Assembly: GCA_036244855.1 (NCBI GenBank)
Contig: BQKZ01000583.1
Location: 72,391 to 136,390 of the forward strand
DNA length: 64,000 bases
Source: Temnopleurus reevesii
Lineage: Eukaryota; Echinodermata; Echinoidea; Temnopleuroida; Temnopleuridae
Direction: 5' to 3'
The position numbers were made by a program, and so were the translations under genes. Below the pieces are notes generated by a model. It was not told the origin of the DNA, did not search any database, and was given only the letters and a program-made list of their open reading frames with translations. Shown piece after piece: positions 32,513 to 46,235 of this stretch. The stretch's first letter is position 1, and each line of letters starts with the position of its first letter.

Positions 32513-35500
32513 TTTACTTACCATGTGTCTGGCTTAAGGGTCAATAATTCCCAATGTCAATATAAATTTATGTATTAAGTACATGTACATGCACTACCAG
32601 TATTCCTCATAACTTAAATCTCATGATCTACCGTAAAATTAATATTTCAAATTGAAAGGGGAAAATCAAAACTTTCAATGATGCAGCGCAAATATCAACG
32701 TGGGAGTACGTATTCAGATTAATACCTGCTGGTGGAGAGGTGTAAGACAAACATGCTGAAGTGGGGGTACACTGATAGCTCTGCAGAGAGTGCGTGTGGG
32801 CAGAGTATTCAGACTATGGTTTATCTTATCTGCAATACAATACAACACTCTACCGAAAAGGACCTGGTAGTGGTGAATGACGTAAGTCTTGCAGATGCTA
32901 GACATTGGGAAATGTTTTCATGATAACACGCTGAATTTTATATTTATTTGAATCATATACATGTATATTGCGTATCCTCTCACCAATGCGTTCAAGGCGC
33001 TTAATAATCTGATATTATCGCGACAGCCACATGCGTAATGCATGAAAAAAAAAAAAACTCCGATATACCATATCGGATCCATTCGTGTATCCTATCCTGC
33101 CTATAGGACCTTAAAAGCGCCCCCTTCCCCCCCCCCCCAAAAAAAAAGGTGAGAAGAAATTCGCTGTAAGGGGTGAATGAAAAATTTGGAAGATATTCCC
33201 GCCCGCTTGTTAGATCGTTTAGGGCGCGTTTGCTGTCGGGGTGCTTAATTAAAAAAAAAAATCACAATTTGTCAGGTGCTCGATGGGTACAGCCCCCCCC
33301 CCCCCCCCCCCCCCCCACCCTGAGCTCCTCTCCCATATCGACAGCGCATCATATCTTTAACGCAATCAGGTAATGAGCTCTGATCGTGACATAATAACGG
33401 GAAGAGATCATGACATTGGCCATGTTGACGGGGAAACACAGACAACAGAGACCACGCCATTCTTACATGATTAAAGACGACATGGGGCCCATGATTGGTA
33501 CAGTCTAACCTTCAACTTAAATTATTTTCACGATCCATAATCGGTGAAAGAGGGACCCTGTCAGACTTGTACCTCATGAATTATAATTTCAAGTTTTATT
33601 TATGTGAACACAGATGCATGTGATCATGAGTTGTTTTGAATTTTTAGTTATGGTACATGCGACAAGCAATTAGCGTAATGCCAGTATGCATTACTGCAAA
33701 AAAAAAAAAAAAAAAAGATCTAGTTTACCGGTTACTGATCAAGAAAACATTACTGATTAACTGGTTACGGGGAAAGAGCTTATTGACCCCCAAATAGTCC
33801 AGTGTTTTATTTTATGAATGGGATCAATATTGCATCCAGATAAGATATTCACAATAGCGTTTCCCTCTTTTTTTCTAAATAATATCCTTTGGTTTTACGA
33901 ACCGGTAGTGCCAAATTCAAATAGAATTCTGCCATCATTCTCCTTTACCAAAGCCACCGTAGGCAGCAACTCTTTTTTTTTCTTGTGCTGTCTTGCAAAC
34001 TATATACATTGCAAAACTTTCCCTTGAAATGATTTAAAAATCAAAATTCCTTTTTGAACCTGTTACCAATTATTTTTTAAAAATAATGATGATATGTATC
34101 TCGAAGGAAATCAATGTCACAAAGATACAACTCGGCATGCGAAAATGTGTTTCTCATTCAACTACAGGGACGTCTTGTTTTGACAGACGATTCATAGTCA
34201 GAATTTTTTGACCTGGATATCGTCATAGATGGTCTACCATCATGACCCAGAAAAATCGAATGGCCATTTGAAGTTTTTCTTTTTACTATTTCAATTACTA
34301 ACAAAATGATGGAAATTGCCTAAATGGGAGTGGTTGTGGCTGCTTCCTGTTCCTCCACCAATAGGCGGGATTACTAATAGATGCAAATTTTATGCGTTAT
34401 ATATACACACAGGTTGGTCTTGAAGACCCGAAAGCTTGACGGAGGCTCGTCCGACATAGCAACTAGTGATATACGCAAACTGGATTCTAAGTATTGTAGT
34501 TTAATTGTGACTACCGTAACCGTAACCATGGTAACTTCGGTTGTCGGCAATAAATTGATGGCATGAATTTGAATATAGAGTAAACCGGCCTATTATGTAA
34601 GCATAATATTTCTACCTCCAGTCCCATGGTTTTCCGTTTCATCATGAGACATGGCGGATTATAGAGATTTTAGAATTGTGCCAGACTGCCAGATGGGCTC
34701 CCGAAATCCTCCCAGGTCATTGTTAACAGAAGAGAATCGAGGATTAAACTTGAAATAATCTTTAAAAAAAAAGAACGGAAAAAGGGCCTCACTTTTAGTT
34801 CGTTCACCATCCTTTGCCAAGGGCTCTTTTATCATAGATAAAAATGAGGACCTAGGATTTTGAAATCAGAGGGCTCTATTTTTTTGCCCCCCCCCCCCTT
34901 CGAGGATCTGGCAGGCAAAAAAAAGTCTTCACCTAAAATTTGGCGCCCCTAGCTTTGACCCAGGCGACTAACGCCCCACTCCCCATGGTGCGCGCACGAT
35001 TTTTTTTGTCCCGTAAATTATGCCAATCATAAATGCCAGCCAAAAGGGACCTCTCACGATGATGATAAAGAACACATTCCGATATGAATGGTATGCGGTT
35101 TATTTATGGAGAGATAAAAAGGAAGATAGGCCAATACAATATTGTTGGTTTAGTTTGATACAAGATTTGGCGTCTATCTCTATTCTTGATTTTTCAAACT
35201 AAAAAAACATTTCGATTCATCCAGTGTAGCCTATTTGAAAGCCCCCCTCCGCCCCCGCTCCCCCTTCTTCTCCATGCTATAAATATTCTGTGGAATATAA
35301 TATATTTTTGACATGTTTTCGTTTTACGAAGGTAAATAAATGAGATTTATTATACATTATTTACAATATGTCTAAAATATGACATTGGCTTCTGGCCAGC
35401 GTTGTGAAGATGATAATGTTTTACGTGTTTTTAATATCTACAACTTTGCAAAAGTAATGAAATTTATTACTATTTGTAACCCTCCGTCTCCACGATTGCG

Positions 35501-36419
35501 CTGTTCGAAGCCACAGACTGTTGTTATCATGGTAAGAAATTACATTGTAAGAGCTGGTCCACTTCAGAAAAGTGTTATAAAGCTATCAACATTGACCTAA
35601 AACAGTTCCCCTTGTCGATCTTCATATGCCATCATCAGAATATAATTTATTCTCCCCCCCCCCCCCCCGATATCTTCCCAAGCTATTGTAACAAAAAGTG
35701 AGTGTCTAAAATATGAGTTTATATTTCTTTTAGGGTAAATTTATATTTACAAAACAAACCCACAATGTAGGATTTTCGTAATGTAATCAACTGTGCCAAT
35801 GTTCGGCTCAAGAAAAACTGCGAGTTGGAGTAAACGCGGATTAATACAGTACAGCTTTCCCGACCAAGCAATAAACACTACAGGTGATGGTCATTTAATC
35901 TATGGAAAGCTGATTGTTTGTTATCATAATGATGAATATATTGTACCATTGAACATTCGACAAAGATGCATGTGTGCTTAAAATTGACTATATTGTATCC
36001 AACAAATTTGCTTTGGTTCTAAAATGTTATGGTGTATCTGTACAAAGGAAAATTACTTACTGATACGTATTTATTCAGAGATACATATTCACACCATCAG
36101 CATGATCAGCGATATACCGTCCTCAACAAAAATCCATATTTCCTGTCAGTTATAGCGTTGAATGTCTTATTCAGTCATATCACTCTCTGAACGCTATCAT
36201 CTAAATACTCCCAAAGATACAACGGCGTCAATATTTGGTCGATGTATTGCAAGGGAAGTTCAAACTGTGAACATCTGTCTGTCTTTTATTTCCAAATAGA
36301 TTTAACAGTTTAGGAACGTAATAAAAGATAGCACTGTAGCGCAAGTGACTCAGGGGGAGCCACAAAATATGAACATTTTAGGGTATCCAAGTTTTTATAT
36401 TCCATTAAATTATTTATGA
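32513..36419. other. Intergenic, homopolymer-rich, no gene
   Basis: Poly-C tracts (24 C at 33293-33316; 34888-34900; about 35647-35660) and poly-A tracts interrupt AT-rich DNA. A fragment near 34950-35000 (GGCGCCCCTAGC...GGTGCGCGC) is related to the GC-rich element at 11024. Short open frames show no conservation. Confidence 0.45.
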
Positions 36420-37452
36420 ATGAAACTTTTGAAACAAATCAACGAATTTGAGATCAAACCACAGTTCATAATTATATGCAATGTCTGATTTTTATTTCAT
36501 TGATTGTACATCTCTGTTGCATGGACGAATGGGGTGTTTTGATCTATTTTGCAGAGGAATTCTGTTCTGAAAATGTTCAATCAATGAACAGGTCAAACAA
36601 GTCCAGATGCTCACCAATTTCAAGCATTTAATAACTTAAAAGCTTATTATAATCTAGCATGTGTGACTAGCATTAATACATTCAACCTACACAATACAGA
36701 TGGTGATAAGCCCAAAATACTCCACATAAAAAGGGACTATCAAATGTATATAATATCGTGTTTTCGAATATCATTAATTTGTCTCTGTGGCTCATCAGGG
36801 CGGATCCAGCTTTTTTTCCCAAAGAGGTTCTCTTTGGATACCAAGGTAGATATCGGCGAGGGAACGGAGCGACCAAGCCGGAGCTCACAAAGCGAGCGAT
36901 GGGGAGGGTGGGGGAGGTTGTGGGAGGGGGTTTTCATTTTTTTCTTTTGTAGGGTTGCCAGCTGTCGATTTTGAGCATACTTTTACGCTTTTTTTTTTAC
37001 TNCTCCATGTTGGCAGCCATTTTGTGCCTGTGCGTTTGCCAATTTAAGGAGCCCATGAGGGGTGTAAATCAAAATTTTGAAAATTCATAACTTTTGAATG
37101 GATTATCCGATATGAAGCAATCAACGAAATTTAGATCAGACCAGAGTTCATGAACTGTTGTCTGATTTTTATTTCGTCCAATGTACAACTCTGTTGCATG
37201 AACGAATGGGGCGCTTTTGGGGTTTTTTTTTGCTGGGGAATTCTGTTCTGAAGATGTTCCATCAATGAAAAGGAAAAATAAGTCCAGATGCTCACCGATT
37301 TAGCTTATACTAGACTAGCATGTGTGACTAACTAGCATAATACATTTAATCGAGGCAATAGAGAGGGTGATAAGCCCGAAATACTCCACATAAAAAAGGG
37401 ACTACCAAATTTAATATCGTGTTTTCGAAGACCATGGAGCTGTGGCTCATTT
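36420..37452. repeat. Two direct copies of a ~370-bp sequence
   Basis: 36430-36800 and 37095-37450 share long stretches (TGTTGCATGGACGAATGGGG / TGTTGCATGAACGAATGGGG; AAGTCCAGATGCTCACC; GTGATAAGCCC-AAATACTCC; AATATCGTGTTTTCGAA). Between them lies an unrelated segment with a single N at 37002. Confidence 0.8.
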
Positions 37453-37719
37453 TTTAAAGGAAAAAATGGGTCATATGATGATTGGAAGTTTTGAAACAAA
37501 CATATCAGTTGTGAGTAGGAATGACACGAGCGGATTTAGAAGGGAAACGTACCGGTATCCGCCCGCTCAACGATGTCAATGCTATGACCTCGTCTGCCGT
37601 GGAATTCTCAAACTTGAACAATTACGATCGGGTGGTTTCGGGTCATAGGGGTAATAGGTTACAGAGCTCTTTTTTGAGAAGTTAAGTCTTTTGGCATGTT
37701 TAGAGATTTCAGAGCATAA

Positions 37720-37885
37720 AGGGCTGTGTCAGTAGGATCTATTTACAAGATTACAACGATTCCTTTGAACTACACTCTTCTATGAGATCGAGTTATATAG
37801 CAAAATAGTTCAAGCTAGTTCAGTGAATCAGTTCAAAACTGCCCTGGACAAATTCTGGGCAAACCATCCTATTAAGTGTGTACCC
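37720..37885 (+). pseudogene. Possible remnant of a non-LTR retrotransposon C-terminus
   Basis: The frame reading KIVQASSVNQFKTALDKFWA then NHPIKC resembles the last residues of many reverse-transcriptase ORFs (V-x-A-x-S-V-N-x-F-K-x-x-L-D-K-x-W). Upstream is only frame-shifted debris, so it is a dead fragment at best. No search could be run. Confidence 0.4.
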
Positions 37886-39564
37886 TACCAGAGATGAGTG
37901 ATATTTATGATGGACGTACAAGCTTCGCTTACCGTCTCTACACCCAAGTAATACCCAAGAAAGTAGTAAAATATATTCTTCAGGTTGTGCAGTCCTCGCC
38001 AGCTCTCAGTGATTACACTTGTCTTCCATACACGGTTCAAAATGTGAAAATAAATCTGAATCTTTGGAAATGTTGATAATGATATAATGTCCATCTCAAT
38101 GAGTCATTCAACATGTACAAGAGGTTAACCTTCCTTTCATGAGAAAACGTCTCACCAATATTTAAAGAAAATAGAAAATTGTTGGTAAATTTCTCTCAAT
38201 GAGATCGCTGCCAAAAAGCAGTTTAGATTATCCCCAAAAGATCATACACGTCATTTAACTCTGGTATTTGGGATACAGTAATCCATTTATTCCTTTATTT
38301 ATGTATTCTGTTATATTTATGCAGGGTTGCTCTATCAGTATAGGCCAGCATGATTTGCCAAGGGGCCTGTAAACAATGAACAAAAATATTCCCATTTCAT
38401 GCGATGCCTACAGATAATAAATATTCATATAAATTTATCATGCTAAATCACAAATCAGACATAGTTATGCTCGGATATCTATGAAAAAAAAAAAGATAGT
38501 GCTCATAGAACATTTGCAGCGAAACCAAAATAATGGTAAGAAATAAATTGTTTGGGTGCCCTCAAATGCGATTTTCGAAAAATAGCTTTGGTCAGTCCGA
38601 AAAAAAGGTTTGTTAATCTACTTTAGTTAAAGGCCAAAGGGCATCTGCAAGTTACGTTTTCAAGGTAATATTCTACATGTTCATTTCTAATAAAAATAAA
38701 AAAGAAATTAGATTAAAAAGTGTTAAAAAAAGTTCAGGTTGGACCATCTTCAGAGGTTGAGGGCATCCAAACAATTTTACGGTGTTGTCACTTTCGATGT
38801 GCAGCGTATGGTTCAGATGGACTATAATGTCTCGTTTCTGGAGTCAGCGGGTCATGGTTATACTGACTATAAACATAAGACTACGAAAGGTTTAGCGATG
38901 AAAATATCTGAAAAATTGTATCAAGTGTGACAAGAATACACGCTTTGAAAAGAAAATGTTCTGAAATGTTCTACTTCTCCTTATCTTACATTCCTAAAAA
39001 AGTGTCATGAATGTTTATAAACGATAAAGGGTTCAGTATTGTTTTAGAATGCTACTTTTAACGTTCTTCATAGAACCATTTAATTCCTTCTAGAGAAAGT
39101 TTAGAAAGTTTCCAACTTGCACATTTAATTTTCTTTTCTAATTAAGAGTGATTCTCTCCAAAGCATGGAATTGCAAATTGTCGTATACAAAACTGATTGA
39201 GGTCGATATCATCATTTCAAATGAATCAAATTGTGAAATTATGATGATGAAATACATTATGCCTTGAAACATTTCTGCCTTTAGTTATTGAAAAGGCAAA
39301 TATAAGACAATCCTAAAAACACGAACTAGCCTGTATCGGTACACTTAAAGCGACTCGTGAAAGACCTCGTTCAAATATCCTGTTTACACCCTAGGCTGGT
39401 TTGAATCTCGAACATAATTACCGGCTCTTTGTATAATAATCAAACAAAATAATGAGCCATAAAGCTGTAGGAAAGATCTAAAAATCAAGTTCTTAATGAG
39501 TCAATTAGTGGAATGAACAGATAAGATACAAAAGCCACAAAGTGTGAGCCTATACGCGCAGTGA
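37886..39564. other. Intergenic, nothing recognised
   Basis: AT-rich. Open frames at 37876-38076 and 38739-38930 have no domain I recognise. Confidence 0.5.
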
Positions 39565-39585
39565 CTGTGTGTGTGTGTGTGTGTG

Positions 39586-39639
<54 letters not shown>

Positions 39640-39645
39640 TGTTTG
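39565..39645. repeat. (GT)n microsatellite
   Basis: About 80 bp of GT with one GTAG interruption. Confidence 0.97.
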
Positions 39646-40143
39646 CTAAAAGAAATGGAGAAAGAGAGAACAAATGGATGGACAGTAAAAACATAAAATA
39701 AATCAAATTTAAATTAAATGTGTCATGATTCAATAGCCTTTAGTGCAAACATCACAATAGTCTAGATTTGCGCTAGCCGCGGGTTCGATTCCAAGAGCAT
39801 TAAAAGGAACATTAAAGTAGAAAATCGATGTAATTCTTTAAACATTCATAAAACGAAAATGAGAGACATGTAGAGAATATAGAATCAGAAAAATAAGCAC
39901 AGACGATAAGTACAGAAAATTGAGAAAATGTGACTCCTTCTTCCCTTTCTATTACCCCATCAAGGCCATAAGGAAACAACGAGACAGCTGGGGTATAGGG
40001 GTGTACTGCTTCCCCTTATTATACCGCCGTGTCATTCATGAGAGTAGACATCTACTGTGTATAGTCTGTAATCACAGACTATAAATGCTGGTTTAGTATA
40101 GGGGTATGTCTATGGATCAGAATCTAGCATGTGTCGCAGACCT

Positions 40144-40260
40144 GGGGCCTGTAACACGAAAGAAGCAATTAGACTTACAACATATATGAATCGTAAGTCA
40201 ATGCAATTACAATGTAATTGCAAAAATTAATTGCATCTCTTTATGTTACAGCTAGGCCCC
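40144..40260. mobile_element. MITE family A, copy 4
   Basis: GGGGCCTGTAACACGAA at the left, TTATGTTACAGCTAGGCCCC at the right, with the family core AATCGTAAGTCAATGC. Confidence 0.8.
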
Positions 40261-40524
40261 TGGTGGTTGGTGTAGGTAGGGCCTTGCTATAGTCTAGAAT
40301 TTGCTCCAAGGAATATATTGTCCAAGGTATAAATGCGAACTGAAATTCGCATGACCCAGCATTTTGTTGTCATTTTATTCAAATTTAAACTTTATCATCA
40401 TCAAGAAGTTCACAAGAAGTTTAAGAACAATTCGCATCTCGATATAAAACCATATTGAACATGACACTAATACCACACCACTACAGTATTTTATGTGTGT
40501 TCGATGAATGCCTTATATTACAAC

Positions 40525-40620
40525 AAGTTAACAACAACAACAACAACTCCAACAACAACACAGCAACAAGAGAGTCACAACACCACCAACAACACATATG
40601 TTTACAACAGCAACAAGAAA
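40525..40620. repeat. (AAC)n-type low-complexity tract
   Basis: Imperfect AAC/CAA array. Confidence 0.9.
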
Positions 40621-41983
40621 AGATCTGTGATCAAACTTTCATGAATTGAAGCGTGGGAAACTATTCTATACATACCAAAATGATCGTCTGCTACCGAGAT
40701 CTCTTCAGTACGAGTCCATATTCCAATAATTCCAAAAGCTTGTCAGCAGTGTTGCGATCCGGACACTTCGCGCGTTAACTGTGAAGTTCAGCATCAACTT
40801 GTTTCTATATGTCAAGATATCTTTATCAAATATTATGTAAATAATGACTAACTAATTAGTGTTTCAGCTCGTCTATCGGCTCTGTGTACATTCATCCGGA
40901 TGCGTGTTCCTAAATGTATCTTGTTCGTTTCCTTCGGGAGCTTACAAACGGGCGACATCCGATCCCCGAGTGATCTTTTCATGCTCATTCGCGGTTGCCA
41001 AGTATACCATCGCGGTCTTTAGATATTACCATCGAAACGTTTAACGCGCAGCTAGTAGGGGGGCTGGACGCGTTGGGGAGGGGGCCTCTAAAGGGGCAGA
41101 GTTGTAATTGTTTCTGGCCGTCAAATGTTAAGGATTCTCATAAATGATACTGCACACACATGATGTATAGCTATATGGAAATTCGCGTTTGCCATGTTTA
41201 CCATCGCTGTCTTGAATATATTACCATTGAATCGTTGTAACTTGTAACATGCATCAAGTGAACGAACGGAGGGAGTAGGTCACGAATAGGGGAGGGGTAT
41301 ATACAGGGGGTGTGAGCTGTTCTTTCTGGCCTTTGAATATTGTGGATTTCATGAATTGCACTCATGTATAAATAGGAAAATATCCTGCTTTTATAATTGC
41401 GAACAGACAGAGCAGGGAGATGGGAACTTTAGACACCTCCCTGGGCAGACGAAGGAAATTGAACCTCTAATATAGGTAACTAGAGAGAGGAAGAGACAAA
41501 TAAAATTGTTATGTAATGGAATAGAATATGGAGATCAAGGTAGGAAAACCGCACGAGTACCAGCAAGCGGTCTCATTATGGTAGCACATAATTTCACTAC
41601 TCAAAGTAAATTAGGGATCACTTTACATTAGTTTTACTCCACTAAGGGCTATCTTTTCAGCATTTTAATTGTGTAGTGAAGCGAGAGACAACATGAAATC
41701 ATTGTACATGTACATGTACATTGTAATGGACAGCATGCAAGCCAGTTTAATTGAGGGTATTTCTAGAAATATGAAACCAATATAGTAGGGATAGTGACCC
41801 CTAGATATTTGCGTATAGTGTATGAAGATAGAAAAGAAAGAGGGGAGTGGGATAGAGAAATTTTGATTTAAAAAAAACTGCAAGAGAAATATGGAGAAGT
41901 GACGGTAGCCAAACGGTAGCCCAACAGTGTCATGGATATAGCCTACAGTTTGTGTTGAATGAAACGATCATAATAGTATATGT
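40621..41983. other. Intergenic with one local duplication
   Basis: TTGCCAAGTATACCATCGCG near 41000 recurs as TTGCCATGTTTACCATCGCT near 41190, each followed by a similar ATATTACCAT-GAA segment; a ~60-bp unit is duplicated. No gene. Confidence 0.45.
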
Positions 41984-42162
41984 ACAGTAAAACCTCTTTG
42001 TAACGAGGTCATTAGGACCATGAGAATTACCTTGTTATATCAGGTTCCTCACTATATCAGGGTTAAAAAAATAGAATTATAAAGAGCTGGGACCAATAAA
42101 ATCGCCTTGTTATAACAGGTATCTCGCTATATCCGACCTCTTTATAACGAGATTCCACTGTA
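41983..42162. mobile_element. 176-bp Tigger/pogo-like MITE
   Basis: Element 41985-42160 begins CAGTAAAACCTCTTTGTAAC and ends CTTTATAACGAGATTCCACTG with TA on both sides. The CAGT-AACCTC terminus and TA duplication are typical of pogo/Tigger (Tc1/mariner superfamily) elements. Confidence 0.85.
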
Positions 42163-42299
42163 TCAACTTTCATTCGAAACGTGCTCTATCTCTCTCAAAA
42201 GAAAAGAGGATTTTCGGAAAGAAGTCAAACATATATATTTAGGTTTGCCCCATGAAAACCTCTGTATACAGCTCTGGTAAGACTGGATTAAACCAAACC

Positions 42300-42672
42300 C
42301 GCGGAATGTTGATTAATTTGGACCGATTCCCAGCTACCAATTAAACGATTTTAAAACGTCCAAAACGTTTTAATTTGGTGACTTGGACGTTTTCTGAAAA
42401 AAACATGCCAGTACAGAATGTATTTTTGTATACCCTTCCAGGCATTCAGAAAACGTGTTTTTTAGACATAATAAATTTGTGATATACATGCAGGTTTTTG
42501 TTAAAACGTCTTGTCTACGTAATTATTCAGATTACATTTATAAAACTATTAATGACGTTAAAAACGACTTTTATAACGTCCAAAATGAATTAAAAACCAT
42601 GTAACCAAAATAAAACGTTTTGAAGAAAACGTTTCGAATCTTGTGGCGGTCGTGTCATGTTTGCTGGGTGGG
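42300..42672. mobile_element. AACGTTTT-rich repeat element
   Basis: Contains many AAACGT/ACGTTTT words in both orientations; the right border CATGTTTGCTGGGTGG is like the CCAGCAAACATG terminus common in aquatic-animal MITEs (from memory). The left border is unclear. Confidence 0.5.
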
Positions 42673-44751
42673 TGGCCTGAATCAGATGGATTCGGTATAT
42701 TCAACAACTATTCCTTTCTGATACGGAGAGCTCGCTGAATCACTGGCGAATAGGATCTGAATGGAACCCAAATCACAGCATAATCGCCGAGAAGGGACAC
42801 GAATCAATATCGAGCATCCCGAATAACCAGATAAGGGCAAGAGCTAGCCCGAATAGCCGAATCGAGTCCATATTTTGCACGAATAGAGCCGAATGTGGTG
42901 GACGCAGATACTCTCTGGGTAGACGAGTATGGCCAAACACGCCAAATACGTTTCCAAATTCCCCAAACACGCTATTTTTGCGAAATGATTCCTTTTGGGC
43001 TATTTCATCATAGAAATACAATTCTGTGTGTGTTCCCCCCAAATGATACGAATAGGCCAAGAAAGCCCCCCCCCCCCCCCCCCCCCGGATAAATTTCGAA
43101 GGGGGCCGAATGCACCCGAATGAAATTTGGTTGTCGAGACCACATTCGAGGATGGTTTTAAGGGTATTCGACAACTTTTGAACTTTTCAAATCAATCCAA
43201 ATTTCTTCACAAACTCACCAGAACCCTTCCCGACTTCTACATATTCTGTGAAGGTGAACAGAATGCCCCTGAATCCACCCAAATAGATGCATTCGGGAAG
43301 ATTCTATTCTGAATCGGTCCCGTTATGATGATGTTACATTGTCTATGGAAAACTCACAGTCTTGCTATCTAGGACAGATGTTGATGCTTGCCCTACTTAG
43401 CAACATTGCAAGTCATGTTCATTCCTTATTGATGCTGAACAAATATCTTCTCATTCAACTCTAACTTAAATATATTGTCCACATATACACATAACAAGGA
43501 GAAGAAAAAAAAAATGAGTAGGTTATAAAATTGTATTTAAAGGAAGGGGGGGGGGAGGATTTATATTTCCTTGTACCATAGACGGATCAAGGGGGCAGAG
43601 GTGCATCCCGACAAATATATCTTTCGTTCATTGAGGACCGTTTTTTTTTTGGGGGGGGGGAGGAGAGTGTTTTTTTGTGCTTGTCATAAAATTTCTAAAT
43701 CCCCCCTGCCTATTAGGAAGAATTTGATCCGCCCTATGTGGAATTGAGAATATTGACCTGTCATCATATCAAACTGATATATAAACCCAGCCTCCTTCCC
43801 TTTTCCTTCTTTTTTTTCATCCCTTCTTTCTTTGCTTGCATGTGGAGTGCCTACTGACTCGAGGAGTTACATGTATATCATAAATTCCATAATCGCATAT
43901 CACAGCGTTTATGGAATATCAGCCGTGATGCTCAATATAAACAACGACTTGTATTGAAATGTTTTTATTGAGATAATGAACGCATGTACTCCATTCCCAA
44001 CATATTTACATCGCATTTTCGGCCCATTACATGGTGGTTAAAAAATACCCGTCCTTTAGGCCCTTAATCTGAAATAGACATCACTGCAGCACGCGATCCA
44101 GAATTGCTAAAAATTTTAGCTGTGGAATTTTCGGTGTATAATAATCAAAAGTAGCAATATTAATTAGAATCTCTTGAATGTGAAGCCCTGATTCATATGG
44201 ATTACGGGTTTTCGTAATACAAGCTTTGTTTGATGAAGAATAATTTAGTTCCATTTATTTTGAGGGTTTTTTTTCTTATTACTTCTTACACATCTTGATA
44301 AGTTAGAAATGAATAGGCATACATAATTATACCAAAACAACATCGGCTTATCCTAAAGATCAAGGTCATATTAGAAAATGTTTTTTTTTCCAGTTCTCCT
44401 AATAACAATATCACAAATGTAAAATTGACATCATATTGAGTAAATAGCATGATAAATATATAATAATCATTTTAAGCGCAACCGCCAGGTGTTTTTTTTA
44501 GTCACCGTACAGTATCTGGTCTGAGTTTCTATACATCAATCATGATGGCCGTCCACAAGGGGTCAAGCGGTATGCCAAGTCTATGACAGGCTTACTTTGT
44601 TCACGAATGTTTTGGTTGTCATTTGGACCAGGAATTATATTTCCGGCTCGATTTGGACGTTTTCATCTACTTCACAAACGATATAAGTATAAACGAATAA
44701 AAATGTATTAATGTATGTATCATGGGCGTAAGTGATATCGGGAGGGGTCCT
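42673..44751. other. Intergenic, no gene
   Basis: Includes a CGAATA-rich stretch (42740-43320), poly-C at 43066-43086 and poly-G tracts near 43547 and 43650. No conserved frame. Confidence 0.45.
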
Positions 44752-45236
44752 TTAAAGTATAGTTTTGGTAAAGATTAAGAAATATGAATTTATTTTTATA
44801 TTTACCATGACATGTAATTTTTATACATATTTTAAGACCATAGCATATTTTTCTACGAGCTAATTCTTTTGAAAATTTGAATTTGACCGTTAAATCGTAT
44901 TTAGCGCCCCTCTTGGTTATAACAATATTTTGCTTCTTATTGGGCATATACAAAGTTATTTCCAAGATTTGATTAAACATGATAGAAAGGAATACACAAA
45001 GAATAAATTCTGAAATTTTCATCCAATTCTGTGCATGAGAAGTTGTCCTTTATCAAGAAAGAAACAACTGAAATATTTTGTGCATTTTAGGTTGTAATTT
45101 TTCCAAAACTTGTTCATTTTTCGCACAGTCTTTTGTACAGCATGTTCATGATATCATGTTTCATTTTATATAGATTTGAAGACAAAATTTGGCAATGAAA
45201 ATAATCGCTTTTACCAAAACTGTACTTGGGCTTTAA
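44752..45236. mobile_element. 477-bp TTAA-flanked MITE, second copy of the 6822 family
   Basis: Element 44756-45232 is the reverse-oriented relative of 6822-7332: TACGAGCTAATTCTTTTGAA, GGGCATATACAAAGTTATTT and the right end CAAAACTGTACTTGGGCT are shared. TTAA at both junctions. Confidence 0.8.
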
Positions 45237-45340
45237 ATACAATATTTTACCGGCCCCTGAATGTCACATCTTACGCCAGTGATTATATTGGAGAGAGAAA
45301 ATCGATGGACGGCTTCGATTAAGGCGCTACATCGTGTTGA

Positions 45341-45461
45341 AGCCCTGGTCACATAGGGCCCCGGAAGCAACATGATTCAACACGACTCTTTGTTAATTCA
45401 CAGTTAACTACCTCAGAACAAAGAGTCGTGTTGAATCGTGTTGCTTCCGGGGCCTTGTGTG
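45341..45461. mobile_element. Hairpin MITE family D, copy 2
   Basis: AGCCCTGGTCACATAGGGCC at the left and CGTGTTGCTTCCGGGGCC at the right, loop TTCACAGTTAACTACC. The right tip is eroded. Confidence 0.8.
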
Positions 45462-45689
45462 AAAAATACAACTGTCAACGCTATAACCGCTATACTCTTC
45501 TTCAGGCAATATGAGTATAAAGGTGGGGTCTACCAGCAGTACTGAAGTCGAAACGTTATAACATTTGGTTTGCATGCCATGAGAAAATTCATTCGATACG
45601 GTTCTTTATTTGAAAGAAAATGCAAAACTTGGTAAAAAAACTTACACCTATTTTGAACTCTTTCTTCCGGTCACACTTCATAATGCGCA

Positions 45690-46235
45690 TTGAGGCACAA
45701 GTTGCAATAAAGAAAATTGTCTATCCACAAACATGTGTTCAACAGGAGCAGAAAAATCAGATGTACAGAAAAATGAGAAAAATCGGATGACAAATGAGAA
45801 AGTTATGAATGTATAAATATCTACACATATTGGCAACTGATGACGTCATAGGTGCACAATAGACCACTCATTATATTCATAAAATATTATAAAATGTACT
45901 TTTTTTCTCCAAAATATAATTTCATCAATACTGTACTCTTGGATATCTTAGTGATGGATATGTAGATCCCCTATTCGCATGTTTACATTCATACAAACTT
46001 TGTATCTTTCTGTAGAAATGGAATTTTGCGCCATTAATATGAACAAAATGATGGTTAGTAGTTAGTAGTTCACCTTTTGAAACACAAATTGGCACCTGTC
46101 TGAAAATTTTCACTGATTCTCCCATTTTTTTCTAATCATTAAAAATTCACAACTTCTTTATTATAAACATGTCCGATTTTCTTCAAACTATTTTGTTTTG
46201 TTCACTAATGTTTTCTGCTCCTGATTTTTTTTTTT
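45690..46235. mobile_element. Diverged foldback element related to family C
   Basis: AACAGGAGCAGAAAAATCAG at 45740 is mirrored by TTTTCTGCTCCTGA near 46210, and TGACGTCA is at 45841-45848. It shares the AAATCAGATG and AGTTATGAAT words of family C. Confidence 0.55.
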
